A stretch of DNA of 64,000 bases from Clostridia bacterium. GTDB lineage: Bacteria; Bacillota; Clostridia; Oscillospirales; Acutalibacteraceae. This document shows, in pieces, positions 61,847 through 64,000 of the stretch. The position numbers and the translations under genes are program-made. Where the stretch lies: assembly GCA_017397845.1 (NCBI GenBank), contig JAFQHU010000003.1, forward strand, positions 310,001 to 374,000, written 5' to 3'. Each line of letters opens with the position of its first letter. Position 1 is the stretch's first letter. The notes under the pieces are model-generated. The model was not told the DNA's origin. It saw only the letters and a program-made list of their open reading frames with translations, and did no database searches.

Positions 61847-61879
61847 CTTGACATGCAAGGGGTCGGTGGTTCGAGTCCA
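61847..61879 (+). repeat. Partial tRNA-Val copy (3-prime half)
   Basis: Thirty-three bases match the anticodon arm through T arm of tRNA-Val at 60151-60183 with one change (GAGC to GAGT). The 5-prime half is missing and the acceptor stem is replaced by TTAGAATTGAGC. Just upstream, TAACGCCGTCAGGC resembles part of the hairpin array at 60256. This is either a tRNA remnant or one end of an integrated element that used the tRNA as its target. Confidence 0.8.
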
Positions 61880-62001
61880 TTAGAATTGAGCAATATATTT
61901 CGCTCACTGCAGGCAACTTTTATCTTATATTTCTCTTTTGATATTGAAAAGTTTATGATTTCATATATAATTAATGTATAATTTTTAAAGGAGAGATATG
62001 T

Positions 62002-63330
62002 ATGAGCAAAAAGATTATAGTTGCCGGTGCCGGTCACGGCGGTATAGCTGCGGGTGCCATCTTAGCTAAAAACGGCTTTGATGTTACTGTTTATGAAAAA
62101 AACAAGAGAAAAGATGTCGGATATGACTGGACTGATATTTTTGACCGCAAGGCATTTACTGCCATCGGTATGGATATTCCCGATAAGAGTAAATGGAATC
62201 TCAAACAGGATATGACCTTCTTCGGTCCGGGGATGAGTATCGCTCTTCGTCAGAACACACCGGAGGATCAGCTCGAATTACAAATGGAAAGAAAGACCAT
62301 CTATGACTGTCTTATCAGCTATGCAGAGGAGTGCGGTGTTAAGTTCGAATTCGGCAAGGCTGTTGACGGTCCTATTATGCTCGGAAACCGCGTGGCAGGT
62401 GTCAAAATCGGCAAAAAAGACATTTTTGCTGACCTTGTAATCGATGCGTGCGGTATCAATTCTCCCCTTCGTATGAAGCTTCCGAAGCATCTCGGTATTC
62501 AGAAGGAAGCTCAGGAATTCGAGCGCTTCTATGTATGGAGAGGATTTTATGAAAAAATCGACTGCGGCGAAGTTGAAGACAAATTCAAAGTGCTTCTTTT
62601 CCACAAAGGCAAGCTCGGCATTTCCTGGGTAGCCGCAGAAGAGGAATACACCGACATCCTTATCGGCAGATTCGCTCCGCTTGACGAAGAAGAGGTAGAA
62701 AAAACACTTGCATGTCTGCGTGAAGAAAATCCTCACCTTGGTGAAAAGCTCGTCAGAGGCGGTGAATTCGTAGAAATCCCCGTAAGACAGCCCCTCGGTG
62801 TTCTCGTAGCTGACGGTTATGCCGCTATAGGAGACAGTGCATTCATGACTGTTCCCATCATCGGCTCAGGTATTGCTAACAGCATGAAAGCAGGCGCACT
62901 TTTGGCCAATGCGGTTATCGACGACAAAACAGAAAGCTACAGCGGTGCTACCCTTTGGAAATATCAGAGAGATTTCTACGACAAAATCGGTTCCGCTCTC
63001 GCTCCCCTCGCATGTGTCAAGCTTCTGCTTACCCGACTCGAATGTGATGAGCTTGATTACATATTCGAAAAAGGTATTCTCAATGCAGAGGATATGACAA
63101 TCGGTGCCGACTCCACAAGTCTCGGCGCAATGCTCGGCGGTATGAGTTTGAATGACATAAAAATCAAAGCAGGCGGTCTTTTGGGCAATACCGATGTACT
63201 CAAAAAGGTTATCAGGCTCGGAACGGATATCGTTGCCGCTACAGCAGTAACTGCCGCTATGCCCAAAGAGTATAATCTTAAAAAGGTGTGCTCATGGGTG
63301 GAAAAGTATAACGAGTGTTTTAAGAGATAA
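62002..63330 (+). CDS. FAD-dependent oxidoreductase (geranylgeranyl-reductase/halogenase-like)
   Basis: A 442-residue flavoprotein. The N-terminal FAD fold is IVAGAGHGGIAAGAILAKNG, followed by an acidic YEKN strand end; the mid motif LVIDACGINSPLRMKLP (about 150) and DGYAAIGDSAFMTVPIIGSGIANSMKAG (about 270-297) are the GD motif region. These are features of the digeranylgeranylglycerophospholipid reductase/monooxygenase group. The C-terminus is helical without a membrane anchor. Substrate unknown. AAAGGAGAGATATGT ribosome binding site and TTGAAA-N16-TATAAT upstream. Confidence 0.85.
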   Translation: MSKKIIVAGAGHGGIAAGAILAKNGFDVTVYEKNKRKDVGYDWTDIFDRKAFTAIGMDIPDKSKWNLKQDMTFFGPGMSIALRQNTPEDQLELQMERKTIYDCLISYAEECGVKFEFGKAVDGPIMLGNRVAGVKIGKKDIFADLVIDACGINSPLRMKLPKHLGIQKEAQEFERFYVWRGFYEKIDCGEVEDKFKVLLFHKGKLGISWVAAEEEYTDILIGRFAPLDEEEVEKTLACLREENPHLGEKLVRGGEFVEIPVRQPLGVLVADGYAAIGDSAFMTVPIIGSGIANSMKAGALLANAVIDDKTESYSGATLWKYQRDFYDKIGSALAPLACVKLLLTRLECDELDYIFEKGILNAEDMTIGADSTSLGAMLGGMSLNDIKIKAGGLLGNTDVLKKVIRLGTDIVAATAVTAAMPKEYNLKKVCSWVEKYNECFKR

Positions 63331-63420
63331 AATTCACAATTCGCAATGCTCAATTGCGGGGAATTTTTAGTATAAAAATATAAAATTTTCCGCCCGGCAA
63401 GATTTTTAATTAATAAATAG

Positions 63421-63733
63421 TAACCCCCCGGCTAAGCCGGGGGTTCTTCATATGCGGGCTAAGCCCTATATTACCAGCAACTCCTTAAGGAGTATCCTTT
63501 TTCTTCTTTTGCATAGTTTAATTATTAGTTGCCACTAAATTTATTTCAAATTAATTATTCAACTATTTGAATTTTGAAACATAATATGTTATATTTTTTT
63601 AGTTATCACTTTTGATAATCTCCTTTTGTTATTATTGCTGTTGGTAGCCGCTTTACTTTCAAAAGGAGCTTTTCTTTATTCCACTGAACGCTAAAGCTTT
63701 TTTTGAACTCCCCGGCACAGCCGGGGGTTTTCA
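63421..63733. mobile_element. IS200/IS605-like element remnant without transposase
   Basis: The left end has CCCCCGGC/GCCGGGGG (63425-63443), GGGCT/AAGCCC and the palindrome CTCCTTAAGGAG (63481-63492); the right end has CCCCGGC/GCCGGGG (63710-63726). Subterminal hairpins at both ends and no terminal inverted repeats are the style of IS200/IS605. About 310 bp lie between; there is no open frame for a transposase, so this is an internally deleted or non-autonomous copy. Confidence 0.55.
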
Positions 63734-63743
63734 ATTACAAGAA

Positions 63744-63771
63744 AATCCCACAGAGAAAAATCTGTGGGATT
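63744..63771. terminator. Hairpin terminator AATCCCACAGA
   Basis: Perfect 11-bp stem AATCCCACAGA / TCTGTGGGATT with a 6-nt loop; it may end the minus-strand gene entering from the right. Confidence 0.7.
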
Positions 63772-63900
63772 AATACTTTTTTAAACCGGTTTTGGTAACA
63801 ATAAATGCTTATCTCTGAAATGGCGGGTATCATTTTATAAATTCTGAAACCTCACCCGCGATTGAGCATTGAGAATTGAGCATAGAGAATTACGAATTAA

Positions 63901-64000
63901 TTACCCAAGTACAGGTGTATCCACAAACTCTACAACCGGCTCACCCTTAATTCCGTCAGATTCAAAAACAATTATTTCGTTTTCGCCCTCTTTAAGAAGT
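63901..64000 (-). CDS. C-terminal end of a probable beta-galactosidase (partial)
   Basis: The last 32 codons of a minus-strand gene that continues past the window. The encoded end reads LLKEGENEIIVFESDG, then GEPVVEFVDTPVLG and stop TAA. The LKxGxNEIIVFE pattern followed by VEFVD is typical of the jelly-roll end of GH35 beta-galactosidases and related glycosidases. Only the tail is visible, so the enzyme class is a reasoned guess. Confidence 0.5.
   Translation of the reverse strand, partial: LLKEGENEIIVFESDGIKGEPVVEFVDTPVLG

Larger units (their letters stand above)
63341..63895. repeat. Inverted CAATGCTCAAT-type repeats bracketing an AT-rich block
   Basis: GCAATGCTCAATTGCGGGG near 63344 and, on the other strand, CAATGCTCAATCGCGGGT near 63855-63870 form an imperfect inverted pair about 520 bp apart. 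The right copy continues into GAGAATTGAGCATAGAGAATT, a low-complexity variant of the same words. They enclose the IS200/IS605-like remnant. Confidence 0.55.

Noticed and set aside
61813..62037. Minus-strand frame containing SNGLEPPTPCMSS
   Set aside because: This string is a translation of the antisense of tRNA T-arm sequence, a well-known spurious product; it only marks the partial tRNA copy.
1..64000. Prophage or large integrated island
   Set aside because: No phage structural, integrase or conjugation genes are seen; the only integration hint is the partial tRNA copy at 61.85 kb.

Overview
The window comes from a low-GC Gram-positive anaerobe, most likely a gut-type Clostridia of the Oscillospiraceae/Ruminococcaceae kind. 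The evidence is the HrcA/CIRCE chaperone operon, RNase M5, a T-box before alaS, anaerobic sulfatase maturase, BlaI/M56 regulators, near-consensus sigma-A promoters (TTGACA-N17-TATAAT), AGGAGG ribosome binding sites and clostridial-style secreted proteins. The placement is inferred from gene content; there is no rRNA in the window.

Layout. 1-1.6 kb: gpmI. 1.6-11.2 kb: a long minus-strand run led by alaS with its T-box, then hinT, a phosphoribosyltransferase, comEC, holA, rnmV, ispF, an Spx/ArsC-like gene, a DUF896 gene, thiN and a small zinc-ribbon protein. 11.3-14.7 kb: a TetR regulator, a yitT gene broken by internal deletion, and a two-gene ABC exporter. 14.7-23.6 kb: rfbA, a GNAT enzyme, nadE, an M20 peptidase, and a carbon cluster (malic enzyme, LDH2-type malate/lactate dehydrogenase, glpK). 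23.6-31.1 kb: an MFS permease with queT behind a possible preQ1 riboswitch, then a nucleoside ABC transporter (nupQ/P/O type) with pyrimidine-nucleoside phosphorylase. 31.2-37.9 kb: a condensation-domain-like protein with a membrane partner, a secreted protein plus a free small peptide, an XRE regulator, uvrC, a SLOG protein and a metallo-beta-lactamase-fold enzyme. 38.0-42.9 kb: CIRCE-hrcA-grpE-dnaK-dnaJ. 42.9-44.7 kb: three tandem small-peptide genes, a Cys-rich secreted protein, a cloverleaf-like inverted-repeat element and a 53-residue gene. 44.8-59.97 kb: ECF sigma with a membrane beta-propeller protein, ferredoxin-nitroreductase, BlaI with an M56 protease, a methyltransferase, sulfatase plus maturase, an XRE membrane protein and a phosphoesterase. 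60-64 kb: tRNA-Val, a mini-hairpin array, a candidate structured RNA, a secreted protein, a partial tRNA copy, a FAD oxidoreductase, an IS200/IS605-like remnant and the end of a probable glycosidase.

Most distinctive signal. Two loci (33.4-34.2 kb and 43.0-44.3 kb) share one plan: a secreted protein gene followed on the same strand by one or more 34-48 residue amphipathic peptides. Each gene has its own sigma-A promoter with exactly 17 bp spacing, a strong ribosome binding site and a hairpin terminator. The peptides resemble the hydrophobic/aromatic helices that end the secreted proteins here, including the one at 60.8 kb. This looks like a dispersed, highly expressed amphipathic-peptide family. 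Three structured non-coding elements also stand out: a promoter-hairpin-terminator unit at 60.5-60.7 kb, an eight-hairpin array with about 23-nt period at 60.24-60.42 kb, and a perfect four-way-junction sequence at 44.4 kb.
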